DNA of 64,000 nucleotides from Alphaproteobacteria bacterium (GCA_016124335.1 WGNX01000010.1:1-64000); one strand, 5' to 3'. Shown: positions 44,399 to 53,709, counted from the stretch's first letter. A program made the numbers and translations. Notes: generated by a model not told the origin, from the letters alone.

Positions 44399-45937
44399 TC
44401 AGATCTGGTAGCGGCCCCAGTGATCGACCACCGTCTTGCGCTGCTCGCGCGTCAACGACTGGATGTTCGGGTCCTGGTAGACGGAGTCGTTGTTGTAATG
44501 CGTCGTCGACAGTTCCTCGACGACGGCACCCGCCTCGCTCCAGAAACGGTGCCAAACGCCCGGCAGCACAAGCTGCGTTTCGCCCGGCCCGAGATTACGC
44601 ACCCGGCCGTCGACTTCGACCGTCAGCTCGCCCGAAAGGACCTGGAAAGTCTCTTCCTTACGCTTGTGGAAATGCAGCGGATGGCGTTGGCCGGGCAGCT
44701 GCACGAGCAGCTTCTTGCAGTATTCGCGGTTGACGCAGGTGATCAGCGTCGTGCCGATCTCGCGGAACCGTTCCATTCCGAAGTGATGCGAGAACTCGAC
44801 CTGGAAACCGGTGTCGAGCACGACATGAGATTCGGCGAGCATCGCCTTGACGTCGTGGATGGCGCGCTTGAGTACCAGCGCACCCGGATCGCTCGGCAGC
44901 TTGAGCCCCGCGAGTTGCAGCGGCGCATCGGGCGCTAGTGCGGCAATCGAAACCGTCCCTTCGCGCCAGTGGCCGCTGTCGAGCTGGCCTTCGGCGCACG
45001 GCATCGCGAAATAGACCATCTCGCGCGTGACCGGCGTGCCAGCCTTGATCGGCGTACGGGCAAAAACGCCGCGACGCAGCGACAGGATCGAGTCCGCCTC
45101 GACTTTCGCCGCCGGCGGGCGCTCTAACGCGCCGCACATCGCCTTGGCCTTGCCATAGGCGACGATCCACTTGTCGACCTGGGCCGGCGTCGAGGAATAG
45201 GCGTTGAGCTTGATCTTGTCGGTCGTCACACCAACATGGCGTTCGTACATGCGGGCACCCTTGGCCACAGCGATCGCCACGGGCATCGTGTCGTCCGGGT
45301 CTTCGTGCGTCGACCAGCCGATTGTCACGCCCGGGAAGCGGCGGCGCAGCGCATCGACCTGGTTGAGCTGCATGTCGGCGTCGGGCGTGGGGTAGATCGA
45401 AACGCAGTGCATTAGCGCGAAGCGCACGGCGCGGTGCGAGAAGAAACTGACCAGATTGTCTATGTCGGCGATCGTCAGGCCTCCGGTCGAAGCGATGATC
45501 GGCAGGCCCGCCGCCGCGGCGTGCTCGAGCAGCGGCCAGTCGGCAGCCGAGCAGCTCGCGATCTTGAGCACATCGAAGCGCATCTCGCGAATGAGGTCGA
45601 CCGACGCTTCGTCGAACGGCGTGCAGATCGAAACGAGGCCCTGCGCGCGGACTTCGTCGAGCAGCGCCTGGAAACTCTGGCGGTCGAGGCGGGTCGAGAG
45701 GAACCGGCCGACATGTTTGTTGTCGGAAGTCTTGCGATGCGCGGGATGGATGAAGCTGTCGAGTTCGCGGAACTGGAACTTGATCCCGGCGCGCACGCCG
45801 TGCCGGCGCACCACTTCTGCGCATTCGCGCACAATGCGCTTGCCGTGTGCCACGTCGCCCTGGTGGTTGTTGGCGAGGTCGAGGACAAACAGGTCCTCGA
45901 AGCTGAACTGGGCATCCATCTGGATCGTATCAGGCAT
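44399..45937 (-). CDS. NeuB-family synthase fused to a C-terminal cupin
   Basis: The protein has 512 residues. The NeuB barrel, about 15-280, reads VLDLANNHQGDVAHGK and GIKFQFRELDSFIHP, then KIASCSAADWPLLEHA, WSTHEDPDD and ERHVGVTTDKIKLN, clearly diverged from PseI, LegI and NeuB. A SAF-like segment covers about 305-365. The cupin, about 400-490, has HPLHFHKRKEETFQVLSGEL (HxH at 422/424, Glu at 428-429) and PGVWHRF (His463), a likely metal site like that of D-lyxose isomerases. The enzyme may isomerise and condense a sugar with phosphoenolpyruvate. The ATG at 45937 was chosen; 45919 is possible. Confidence 0.87.
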   Translation of the reverse strand: MPDTIQMDAQFSFEDLFVLDLANNHQGDVAHGKRIVRECAEVVRRHGVRAGIKFQFRELDSFIHPAHRKTSDNKHVGRFLSTRLDRQSFQALLDEVRAQGLVSICTPFDEASVDLIREMRFDVLKIASCSAADWPLLEHAAAAGLPIIASTGGLTIADIDNLVSFFSHRAVRFALMHCVSIYPTPDADMQLNQVDALRRRFPGVTIGWSTHEDPDDTMPVAIAVAKGARMYERHVGVTTDKIKLNAYSSTPAQVDKWIVAYGKAKAMCGALERPPAAKVEADSILSLRRGVFARTPIKAGTPVTREMVYFAMPCAEGQLDSGHWREGTVSIAALAPDAPLQLAGLKLPSDPGALVLKRAIHDVKAMLAESHVVLDTGFQVEFSHHFGMERFREIGTTLITCVNREYCKKLLVQLPGQRHPLHFHKRKEETFQVLSGELTVEVDGRVRNLGPGETQLVLPGVWHRFWSEAGAVVEELSTTHYNNDSVYQDPNIQSLTREQRKTVVDHWGRYQI

Positions 45938-45965
45938 TTTCTGGGGCTCGCGTATCGGGGAAGGG

Positions 45966-47060
45966 TCAGCTCTGGAGGGCATCGAGGTCCGGCGGGCGGG
46001 AATGGTCGAGACGCACGCGGCGGCCTGTGCGGGCCGATTCGTGCGCGGCGGCGATCACCAGCATCGTCTCGATGCCGCGCGCGAGCGCGAGCGGCGAGGC
46101 ATCGGGTGACCCCGACGCGAGAGCGGCTTCGATGTGCTGGAGTTCGCGGATGAAATCGTCGGGGCGGGTCTTGGCCACCTCCTCGAAGCCTTCACGGCCC
46201 GGGTTCGTCCACCAGCGTACCGCGTCGAAGCCGGGACGCACGCCGCATGTCCATTCGATCGACCCGGTGGAACCCTGCACGCGGGCCCATTTGCGGTGCG
46301 GCACCGTCACGACATCCTGCACGACGCGGCCGGCAATGCCGCCTTCGGTGCGCAGGTTGAGAAGCGCGATCCGGTCATAGTCAACTTTGCCGTCGCTCAC
46401 GTAATCGAGCGTCGCCTGCACTTCGGCCACTCGGCCTGTGCCGGCCTCGTGCGCGAGGAACTGCCAGAAGTTGATCGCGTGCGAATGCTCGCCAGTGGCG
46501 CCGCCGCCGCGCCTCCAGAAGCCGAGATAACTGTCGTGCGGACCCGCGAGCCAAGGATGGGCGGCGAAGATGCCGCCCCAGTGCTCGCGGAACTCGACAT
46601 CGATCGTCTGCACTTTGCCGATGTCGCCTGTCTTCAGGCGCTTCTGCGCGAGTTCGGCCGCGAGGCCGACGACATGGTCGTAGCCGACGAACACGGCCGT
46701 GCCCTGCGCCTTCGCTTTGGCTACCAGCTGGGCGAGGCCCGCGAGATCAGGCATGCAGAGCGGTTTCTCGATCTGCAGGGCGCGCGGCTTCTCGTCGAGA
46801 GCGGCGAGCGCAAGCGCCAGATGATGGTCGGGCGGCGTGCCCACGCAGATCAGGTCGTATCCGGACTTGGGCGCCTTGGCGGATTCGTGCAGACCGATCT
46901 CCGCATCCCACTTGCCATAGCGGCCAGGGTAAAGGCTCGTGCGCGTACGCTCGAGCGCCGCCGAGTCGACGTCGCAGATGTCGACCTGCCAGCCGAGACG
47001 GCGCGAGGCATTGGCAAGGTGGTTGCCGATCGAGCCGGCGCCGTGGATCTTTACGCGCAT
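45966..47060 (-). CDS. Gfo/Idh/MocA-family sugar oxidoreductase
   Basis: This 364-residue protein has a Rossmann start (VKIHGAGSIGNHLANASRRLG), IEKPLCMPDLAGLAQ as the EKP region and a C-terminal HSHAINFWQFLAH. It is the first gene of the 29-gene run and is preceded by a 308-base gap that holds the palindromic operator. A sugar substrate for the NeuB-cupin enzyme next to it is likely. The ATG at 47060 was chosen; the longer track ORF reaches across the promoter region. Confidence 0.85.
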   Translation of the reverse strand: MRVKIHGAGSIGNHLANASRRLGWQVDICDVDSAALERTRTSLYPGRYGKWDAEIGLHESAKAPKSGYDLICVGTPPDHHLALALAALDEKPRALQIEKPLCMPDLAGLAQLVAKAKAQGTAVFVGYDHVVGLAAELAQKRLKTGDIGKVQTIDVEFREHWGGIFAAHPWLAGPHDSYLGFWRRGGGATGEHSHAINFWQFLAHEAGTGRVAEVQATLDYVSDGKVDYDRIALLNLRTEGGIAGRVVQDVVTVPHRKWARVQGSTGSIEWTCGVRPGFDAVRWWTNPGREGFEEVAKTRPDDFIRELQHIEAALASGSPDASPLALARGIETMLVIAAAHESARTGRRVRLDHSRPPDLDALQS

Positions 47061-47368
47061 CGTGGGGTGTCCATGCAAACTGGGAATGGAGGCGTTCGGT
47101 CGTCGTTTCGAACCAATGCTACCGCACAGCGGGTGACCCGAAGGCCGCCCATGATCCCTGCCAGAGCCTTGCGAATCGGAGGCACAGGGATGTTTGTTCA
47201 CGTCGTGAACATAGTGCCGTCCCCTATACCGGTCAAGCGACGCTTCCGAAGCCCAAGTCGGGTCACGGTCAAAAACCAAACCATTGTAATTGGACAATAA
47301 TTCGGCAATTCTGAGACCCTAGGGCGGTTGGCTATTGAACGGCATCTACCGGCCGACGAGGACCTAAG
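47061..47368. promoter_or_regulatory. Divergent promoter region of the 29-gene operon and the GT9 gene
   Basis: This is a 308-base gap with no gene. It holds the palindrome at 47196-47210, an AT-rich segment at 47270-47310 with an inverted repeat ATTGT-N6-ACAAT (47283-47298), and a GC-rich stretch near both genes. Promoters for both directions must lie here, but I did not find clear -35/-10 pairs. Confidence 0.6.
47196..47210. promoter_or_regulatory. Palindromic operator GTTCAC-GTC-GTGAAC
   Basis: GTTCACGTCGTGAAC is a perfect 7+7 inverted repeat around a central T. It recurs at 54439-54453 with one arm base changed, with TTG before GTTCAC in the first and CTT in the second. It lies 136 bases upstream of the Gfo/Idh gene and 159 bases upstream of the GT9 gene. 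A winged-helix regulator encoded in the window is the natural candidate binder. Confidence 0.65.
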
Positions 47369-48370
47369 ATGGGATTGGGCGGCAATCTTATGTGGACGGG
47401 CGTCATCGCTGCACTCGCGCGCGATCGCCGGCCCTTGGTGCTGGCCATGCAGCCGAAGCTGACCGACCTTTTGGCGGGGCGCGACCATGATCGTTCGGCA
47501 AACCTGTCGGCCGATCCAGTGTTCCGCGGGAATCCGCATATCGCCTTCACGCCTTATCGTCCCAAGGGCACATTCGCCCGCAGGGTCGACAATCTGTTCA
47601 TGGCAGTGCTCGAACGCCTTGGCCTGCGCAGGCGCTTCGAGCGCATGCTTGCCGCCCGTGCACACGCCCGGCCCGGCCCGCTGATGCTGCATGTCGATAT
47701 GGAAATCCATTCATATGCCGACGCACAAGTCGGCCCGCCGGAGCGTCGCCACTTCCGCTGGAAGGACGGCGGCCACGCGATCCGGACCATGCTTGCGGGC
47801 TTCGCGCCCGGACGCGCAGAAGCACCGCCGGAGATCCATCTCGACGATACCGACTGCGCACGCGCGAAGACATTGCTCGACGAGATGCGGATCGACGACG
47901 GGTTCATTGCGATCGAGCCTGAAACCAACCCCGAGTTCTTCGGCGACCTGCGGGCCTGGCCGTTCGAACGCTGGCAGGCGGTCGTGACCGCACTTGCCGG
48001 CGAAGGGCATCGCGTCGCGCAAGTCGGACTGCCCGGCGGACGGGCGCTTGAAGGTGCGGTTGATCTGCGCGGCCGGACCGATTTCAGGGCGGCCTGCGCG
48101 ATCCTGGCCCGCGCGCGGCTGTTCCTTGGAACGGAAAGCGGGCTCATGCATGCCGCGCGCGCCGTCGACACCGATGCCGTCATCGTGTGGGGCGGCGTGA
48201 CGCTGCCCGAATTTGCTGGCTATCCCGACCAGCACGACATCGTGTGCCATCGCGTGGCCTGCGCACCCTGCGGCAATCTCGGCTGGTGCGACAACAAACG
48301 CATCTGCATGCTGGACATCGACACCGCCGAGGTCCTCGCGCGCATACGCGCGCGGCTCGCAAAAAGCTAG
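47369..48370 (+). CDS. GT9 heptosyltransferase-like protein
   Basis: The protein has 333 residues. MGLGGNLMWTGVIAALARDR is the GT9 N-terminal start (GxGDxxMxTP-like). The C-terminal half has WPFERWQAVVTALAGEG, RARLFLGTESGLMHAARA and a cysteine cluster CAPCGNLGWCDNKRIC. Such enzymes move heptose or another sugar from ADP-heptose to LPS core. It is on its own strand and converges with the methyltransferase operon (4-base overlap at 48367-48370). It is divergent to the 29-gene operon across the palindrome. Confidence 0.86.
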   Translation: MGLGGNLMWTGVIAALARDRRPLVLAMQPKLTDLLAGRDHDRSANLSADPVFRGNPHIAFTPYRPKGTFARRVDNLFMAVLERLGLRRRFERMLAARAHARPGPLMLHVDMEIHSYADAQVGPPERRHFRWKDGGHAIRTMLAGFAPGRAEAPPEIHLDDTDCARAKTLLDEMRIDDGFIAIEPETNPEFFGDLRAWPFERWQAVVTALAGEGHRVAQVGLPGGRALEGAVDLRGRTDFRAACAILARARLFLGTESGLMHAARAVDTDAVIVWGGVTLPEFAGYPDQHDIVCHRVACAPCGNLGWCDNKRICMLDIDTAEVLARIRARLAKS

Positions 48371-49137
48371 ACGGGCTTGCGCGCCAGCGCTACCAGCATG
48401 TGCCCGACGACGGCCGCCGGCAGGACCGGTGCAGCCAGGCGCGCAAGCGGTGCGGCAAACCGGCCGAAGCCGGACAGCGCGCGCTGCGTTCCGCTCAATT
48501 TTCCGATTGGCTTGATGCGCTCGACAGAAAAGCCCGCGATCGCAAGTTCGCGCGCAAGCTCGTTGCGAGTCAGCCGCCACTGGTAGAAGCGCAGCGACTC
48601 GCCGGGCGACGGCGCAGGCGTCGTGCACGCCGCAGTGATCGCGTGGCGCAGATTGTCATAGGGGACCGAAATCGCGAGTAAAGCACCGGGCTTGAGAAGC
48701 CGAAACGCCTCGCGCAGACAACCCTGCAGCCCGTCCTCGAAATGCTCGAACACGCCCCAGGAGAAATAGAAGTCCGTGCTGTCGCCGGGCAGGCCCGTGG
48801 CGCGAATATCAGCCACGCGGAAGGCCTGCGCACCGAACAGGCGATTGAGTTCGGCGACCGTCAGATCGGCGATGTCGATGCCTGTCGCCTCGAAGCCTTG
48901 CGCGCGCAGATGCGCCGTCCAGGCGCCGAGCCCGCAACCGCCGTCAAGGATGCGGGCACCCTTGGGCAGACGCGAAATCTCTTCGGCAATCGCCGCGTAT
49001 TCCTCGGTGCGGGTGACGTCGGCAAGCGCGGCTGCCGGGCCGCCTTCCCGCTTCCAGATCGCTGCCCAGTGATCGGCGATGAAACGCGTCTCGTCCCGCG
49101 TCTCGTCGCTCCGCACGCTCATATAGTCCTTGCGCAT
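48367..49137 (-). CDS. Class I SAM methyltransferase (type 11)
   Basis: The protein has 256 residues. ARILDGGCGLGAWTAHLRAQG (about 62-82; GGCGxG SAM loop), STDFYFSWGVFEHFEDGL and LKPGALLAISVPY follow the usual order. It is the last gene of the minus-strand operon that starts with the MarR-like gene, and it probably methylates a sugar. Start 49137 (ATG) leaves 5 bases from the previous gene; 49122 is a second choice. Confidence 0.85.
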   Translation of the reverse strand: MRKDYMSVRSDETRDETRFIADHWAAIWKREGGPAAALADVTRTEEYAAIAEEISRLPKGARILDGGCGLGAWTAHLRAQGFEATGIDIADLTVAELNRLFGAQAFRVADIRATGLPGDSTDFYFSWGVFEHFEDGLQGCLREAFRLLKPGALLAISVPYDNLRHAITAACTTPAPSPGESLRFYQWRLTRNELARELAIAGFSVERIKPIGKLSGTQRALSGFGRFAAPLARLAAPVLPAAVVGHMLVALARKPV

Positions 49138-49142
49138 GCCGT

Positions 49143-50132
49143 CTATCGCCCTCGGAACTGGAATTGCACGCGCAATGCCGCAAGCGTGCCGGGAATTCTG
49201 GGTGCAAGACGCCCTGCCCTGCGCAGGTCCGCCATCTCGCGCGCGAACGTCTCGTAGCGATCCGCGATCTCCGCAATCGTCGGCACGCGGATCGCGGACC
49301 TGAACGCATCGTAGCGTGCCGCCACCTCCGCTAGAAGCGCCGGGACATCAGCATGGTTCTCGAACAGGAGACCGCCCTCGCCCACGAGTTCGGGATGCCC
49401 GCCGTCGGCCCGCGCGACGACCGGCAGGCCGACCGTAAGCGCTTCGATCACGCTGTTCGAGCAGGGATCCTTGCGTGAAGCCGTGAGGAAGACGTCATGC
49501 GCCGCAAGCTCGCGGGCGAGCGCGGCACTGTCGAGCGGACCGGTGGCGCGGACATAGGTGAAGGGGGACGGCGTATTTCCGACAAACGTCATCGCGAATT
49601 TCGCCGGATCGAGATTCGAATCGAGCCATGCATAGGCGTCGAACCCCTTGTTCGGGTTGCTCGACCAGCTGGACGCGATGATGCGCAGCGGCACGCCAGG
49701 GCCGCGCCCGTCGCGCGGCCGGAACATGCCATGATCGGCAGCGTTGCCGATCACGGCCTCGGGCCGATCCGTCGGCCAGCCCAGCTCGCGGTTCGCGCGG
49801 CGGGACCATTCTGTCTGGAAAACGGTCGCGTCGGCGACGAGTCCGTTGGCGCGCATGGCCAGCTCGTCTCGGGGATCGTCGGGCCGGTTGTAGAGGCGCA
49901 TTGGGCCGTCGACGCGATGGATAAAGATCGCGTCCGGATTCCTGCGCCGTAACGCAAGCACCGGCAGGAAATTCTGGTAGCTGTTGAAAAGGACGACCCC
50001 TGCCGCACGTCTGTCGTCGGTATGGCGGCCCCGGCGCACGAGCTCCGCACGCAGCGCACGCAGGAACTGGTTTCCACCGCCCGTGGGTGCATCGACAACC
50101 GGAAAGGCGACGTGGAAGGATGCTGGTTTCAT
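49143..50132 (-). CDS. Glycosyltransferase family 4-like
   Basis: This 329-residue GT-B enzyme has a donor domain containing LRIIASSWSSNPNKGFDAYAWL and AHDVFLTASRKDPCSNSVIEALTVGLPVVARADGGHPELVG, the E-x7-E region. The N-terminal half is short, FPVVDAPTGGGNQFLRAL. The sugar is unknown. The start at 50132 fits the 4-base overlap with the next gene; the longer track ORF is excluded. Confidence 0.85.
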   Translation of the reverse strand: MKPASFHVAFPVVDAPTGGGNQFLRALRAELVRRGRHTDDRRAAGVVLFNSYQNFLPVLALRRRNPDAIFIHRVDGPMRLYNRPDDPRDELAMRANGLVADATVFQTEWSRRANRELGWPTDRPEAVIGNAADHGMFRPRDGRGPGVPLRIIASSWSSNPNKGFDAYAWLDSNLDPAKFAMTFVGNTPSPFTYVRATGPLDSAALARELAAHDVFLTASRKDPCSNSVIEALTVGLPVVARADGGHPELVGEGGLLFENHADVPALLAEVAARYDAFRSAIRVPTIAEIADRYETFAREMADLRRAGRLAPRIPGTLAALRVQFQFRGR

Positions 50133-50878
50133 CGCGGCTTGCGCAGCACGACTGCCTGCTGCGTATGAAGCGACCAGACCGGGCGGCGCCACAGGAACGG
50201 ATTGGATCCTCGTGCAGCAGCAGCGTTGATCGCGAGGCGGACAAGCCACCCGAACCGCCCGCCCGCCCAGCGGTAGAGTTCATACCAGAATACCGGATGG
50301 GTCTGCCGGTGTACCTCGACCGGACCGAAATGCGTCGCGCACATCTGCGCAAATTCTTCGGGGAACCACTCCTGGACATGCAGCGGATCGAGCGGGCGTT
50401 CGGATACCCGTTGCGGCGTCGTCACGACGAATACGCCGCCCGGCTTCAGGATCCGGCGCGCCTCCGCAAGCAGACGATCGGGGTGGCGGACATGCTCGAT
50501 CACGTCGGCGGAGATGGCGGCATCGAACGACGCGTCTGGCAGGCCAGTGGCATAGGCATCGCCGACGACGAACTCACCCCGCCAACTGCGGCGCGCGAAT
50601 TCGGCGCGGGCGTGTCCGATCGCAGCGGCGCTCGGATCAATGCCGACCACTTCGGCATCGAGCTCGCGGCTCAGCATTCCGGCAAGCGCACCGTCACCAC
50701 AGCCAATGTCGGCGACGCGCGCGCCACGCGACACACCGGCTGCACGCAGGCAATCGACCGCAAGCATATATCGGCCGAGCGTGTAGGCGTTCAGCTGGCC
50801 GCGCGATCCTTCGATCTCCGACCAGTGATAGGCGCCCTTCTTTTCGTACTTGTCGAACTCGATCTCAGCCTCGGTCAT
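50129..50878 (-). CDS. Class I SAM methyltransferase
   Basis: The protein has 249 residues. RVADIGCGDGALAGMLSRELDAEVVGIDPS (about 55-84) is the SAM site, then AISADVIEHVRHP and LKPGGVFVVTTP. Before it lies YHWSEIEGSRGQLNAYTLGRY, shared with sugar-cluster methyltransferases. It is coupled by 4-base overlaps to the GT4 genes on both sides. Confidence 0.87.
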   Translation of the reverse strand: MTEAEIEFDKYEKKGAYHWSEIEGSRGQLNAYTLGRYMLAVDCLRAAGVSRGARVADIGCGDGALAGMLSRELDAEVVGIDPSAAAIGHARAEFARRSWRGEFVVGDAYATGLPDASFDAAISADVIEHVRHPDRLLAEARRILKPGGVFVVTTPQRVSERPLDPLHVQEWFPEEFAQMCATHFGPVEVHRQTHPVFWYELYRWAGGRFGWLVRLAINAAAARGSNPFLWRRPVWSLHTQQAVVLRKPR

Positions 50879-51996
50879 GCCGGCACTGCCTCTTTCCCCG
50901 AAATCAGCCGATCGATGGCGGAGGCCATCGCGCCCGAATCGAATTGCGTCTCGACCAGACGGCGGGCGCGAGCGCCCATGCTCACGGCATCGGAAGGATT
51001 CGCCAGGATCTCCGCTACGGCCGACGTCAGGGCCGCCACATCGCCCGGCGGCACCAGCCGGCACGTGTCACCGTCGAGGATGGATTCAGGGTCCCAGAAA
51101 CCGTCGACCCGAGTGATTACGACGGCACATCCGCAGGCCATCGCCTGCAGGCAGGCACTCTGCCCTGAGGGTTGGCCTGTCTGGCGGATCGGCAAGACGA
51201 CGAGTGCGGCACCGCGATAGATTTCGCGCACCTCGACGTCGGACAGCGCCCGTTCGTGCCAATCGCCGCGCGTGACTTCGACATTGGCCGGCGGGCCGGA
51301 AATCCGGTGGTTCGTGACGATCCGCAGGACCGGGAACTCCGGACGCCACGCAGCCAGCAACGTCGCATAGTCGCGGTTGCGATCGTTGCCAATCGACAGG
51401 ACGTAGGGCGAAGCTCTGTTGGCTGGGACACCCGGCGTCCAGAAGCGCGTATCGACGCCGAAGGCGAGATAGTGGAGATCGAGACGGGGTGCCGTCGTTC
51501 TCAGGAACGCAAATTCAAGCTTCGATATGGACGCGACCCGCGCGATGCCGAGCAGCCAGACAAACAGTCTGAGCTGGATGCCCGGCGACACGTCCGCGAG
51601 AATCCCCATCGCCAGCACGAAAGCCTGCGCTCGAAGTAGGCCCGCGCGCTTGAGCGCACACAATGCAATGGCCTGACCCGTCGTCGTCGCGACGATCACA
51701 TCGGCAGAGTCGAATCGTCGACGCGCAGCGGGCGACCACATGTGCGAGGCGATGACCGACGGAAAGGCCGGAACAAGAAACCGCAGGAAGAACGCCAACA
51801 GCTTCCAAAGGGCGCCGGAAATCTGATCCGGTGCCGGCACGCCTGCGAGGGCGCCCAAAGCCGCGGCATCGAGCTCGTCGACCTCGTGTCCGAGCGCGCC
51901 GAGGCCGGCCGCTCCGTAGAAGAACTCGTCCGGCGAATCAGCCAGCGTCCGCCGTTCGGCCCGGCCTGCCTTGTAGAGATATAGGATGTGGGTCAA
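50875..51996 (-). CDS. Glycosyltransferase family 4-like
   Basis: The protein has 373 residues. The N-terminal half has an unusually hydrophobic stretch (LWKLLAFFLRFLVPAFPSVIAS) that may touch the membrane. The donor half contains YVLSIGNDRNRDYATLLAAW and LVVLPIRQTGQPSGQSACLQAMACGCAVV, typical of GT4. The sugar is unknown. It starts 19 bases after the aminotransferase gene. Confidence 0.85.
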   Translation of the reverse strand: MTHILYLYKAGRAERRTLADSPDEFFYGAAGLGALGHEVDELDAAALGALAGVPAPDQISGALWKLLAFFLRFLVPAFPSVIASHMWSPAARRRFDSADVIVATTTGQAIALCALKRAGLLRAQAFVLAMGILADVSPGIQLRLFVWLLGIARVASISKLEFAFLRTTAPRLDLHYLAFGVDTRFWTPGVPANRASPYVLSIGNDRNRDYATLLAAWRPEFPVLRIVTNHRISGPPANVEVTRGDWHERALSDVEVREIYRGAALVVLPIRQTGQPSGQSACLQAMACGCAVVITRVDGFWDPESILDGDTCRLVPPGDVAALTSAVAEILANPSDAVSMGARARRLVETQFDSGAMASAIDRLISGKEAVPA

Positions 51997-52015
51997 AATC
52001 GTACGCTGGACGCGA

Positions 52016-53161
52016 TCAGCGCGCGATGGCAGCGCGCAGCGCGCCGGTCACGCGGTCGATCGACGCGTCGTCGAGATAGGCGTGCATCGGCAGGCTGAGC
52101 ACCTCGCCCGCCAGCCTGTCGCTTACCGGCAAGCCGTTACTGGCGACCGGATACTGCGCGTAGGCCGTCTGGCGGTGCATCGGGCGCACATAGTAGATGG
52201 CAGTAGGTACGCCGGCTGCCTTCAGCTTCGCGACGATGGATTCGCGCTGGCCTGCCGGAACGCGCACCGTGTACTGCGCCCAAGTCGAGACGCAGTCCTT
52301 CGAGACTTGCGGCGTGCCGCAGACATCGCGCAGCGCTTCGTCGTATCGCCGGGCCACACGCTGGCGCGCCACAATCTCGTCCTCGTAGATCGCGAGCTTG
52401 TGCAGCAGCACGGCCGCCTGGATCGTGTCCATGCGGCCATTCATGCCGATCCGCACATTGTCGTACTTGTCTTCGCCCTGGCCGTGGACGCGCAGGCTTT
52501 CGAGCACGGCGAGCTGCGCCTTGTCATGCACGAACACCGCTCCGCCGTCGCCGTAGCAGCCCAGCGGCTTGGCTGGGAAGAAGCTCGTGGCCGCGAAATC
52601 GCCGAGCGAGCCGACGCGGCGACCTTTGTAGGTGCCGCCGAAGCCCTGCGCGCAGTCCGACATCAGCCACATTCCGTTCCGGCGCGTGATCGGCTGAAGC
52701 GCGTCGTAGTCGACGGGATGGCCGAACAGGTCGACTGCGATCAGGCCGACAGGCTTGAGCCCGAGCTTCTTGGCGGTGGCAATGCCCGCTTCGACCGATG
52801 CCGGATCGACGCAGAATGTCGCGGCATCGACATCGACGAACACTGGCGTCGCGCCGAACCAGGCGACGACCTCACCCGTCGCCGCGAACGTGAAGGACGG
52901 CACGAGCACCGCTTCGCCCGGCTCCAGGTCCTTGAGCATCAGCAGAAGGGCGAGCGCGTCAGTGCCGTTGGCGCAGGAGAGCACATGCGGAACGCCGCAG
53001 AATGCCGCGAGCTTTGACTCAAGCTCCGCGATCTCGGGTCCCATGATGTAGCGGCCCGAACGCACGACCGACAGGATCGCCTGTTCGAGCGCCGGGCCCA
53101 ACCGCTCGCGCTGCGTCTGGAGATCTATGAAGGGGAGTGGTGCGGCGGACAGACTGTTCAT
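52016..53161 (-). CDS. DegT/DnrJ/EryC1/StrS sugar aminotransferase
   Basis: The protein has 381 residues. PFIDLQTQRERLGPALEQAI is the classical start for WbpE/WlbC-type aminotransferases. SDCAQGFGGTYKGRRVG (cofactor Asp) and SFFPAKPLGCYGDGGAVFV (PLP lysine) are present. It makes a 3- or 4-amino sugar nucleotide; the exact substrate cannot be deduced. It is the first sugar gene after the NusG-like gene, 47 bases downstream. The ATG at 53161 was chosen. Confidence 0.92.
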   Translation of the reverse strand: MNSLSAAPLPFIDLQTQRERLGPALEQAILSVVRSGRYIMGPEIAELESKLAAFCGVPHVLSCANGTDALALLLMLKDLEPGEAVLVPSFTFAATGEVVAWFGATPVFVDVDAATFCVDPASVEAGIATAKKLGLKPVGLIAVDLFGHPVDYDALQPITRRNGMWLMSDCAQGFGGTYKGRRVGSLGDFAATSFFPAKPLGCYGDGGAVFVHDKAQLAVLESLRVHGQGEDKYDNVRIGMNGRMDTIQAAVLLHKLAIYEDEIVARQRVARRYDEALRDVCGTPQVSKDCVSTWAQYTVRVPAGQRESIVAKLKAAGVPTAIYYVRPMHRQTAYAQYPVASNGLPVSDRLAGEVLSLPMHAYLDDASIDRVTGALRAAIAR

Positions 53162-53208
53162 GGCAACGGGAATCCTGAAAGCAGGGAAGGAACGGACGAC
53201 AGTACCCG

Positions 53209-53709
53209 TCAGGCGAGTGCCACCGCATGGCGCGGCATGCACATGCAGACTTCTCGGCCGAGCAGATCGAGCAGCAGCACAACCCGTTCGCTTTCTGCTG
53301 CCGACTGGAGCCGCCCGACGAGGTCGGCGAAGGGTCCGGACAGGATGCGTACCGCCGAACCCGCGCCGGCACCGGCGAGTGGATCGACCGCGTCAAACGA
53401 ATGGCTTTCTTCCCCGGCGCGGATTTCTTCGACGACGCCGGCGGGCACGGGCGCCGGCTGATCGCCGTTGCGCACCACATCGCAAACGCCGAAGGTCGAG
53501 AGGATTGGACGCCAGCGCGCGCGCATCAAGTCGAGCGCCACAAAAAGATAGCGCGGAAAAAGGGGGCGTTCGACGATATCGGTTTTTCGTGCATGCGTGC
53601 GCCGGCGGCGGTAGCGCGGCAAATATGCTTCGTAACCCTGACGCCGCAGGTTGGCGAGCGCGCGCGCTTCGCCGTTGGGCTGCGTATAGACGACGTACCA
53701 GTCGCTCAC
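53209..53709 (-). CDS. NusG/RfaH-like antitermination factor
   Basis: This 166-residue protein has a NusG N-terminal domain (WYVVYTQPNGEARALANLRRQGYEAYLPRY, FPRYLFVALDL) and a short C-terminal KOW-like part (AVRILSGPFADLVGRLQSA). NusG paralogues of this type ride on RNA polymerase through long polysaccharide operons. The start is GTG at 53709, overlapping the stop of the MarR-like gene as GTGA. It precedes the sugar operon. Confidence 0.9.
   Translation of the reverse strand: MSDWYVVYTQPNGEARALANLRRQGYEAYLPRYRRRRTHARKTDIVERPLFPRYLFVALDLMRARWRPILSTFGVCDVVRNGDQPAPVPAGVVEEIRAGEESHSFDAVDPLAGAGAGSAVRILSGPFADLVGRLQSAAESERVVLLLDLLGREVCMCMPRHAVALA

Noticed and set aside
47323-47333. GGCGGTTGGCT resembling the RfaH ops element (about 8 of 11)
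   Set aside because: It is short, in a GC-rich genome, and the NusG-like protein here may use a different site.
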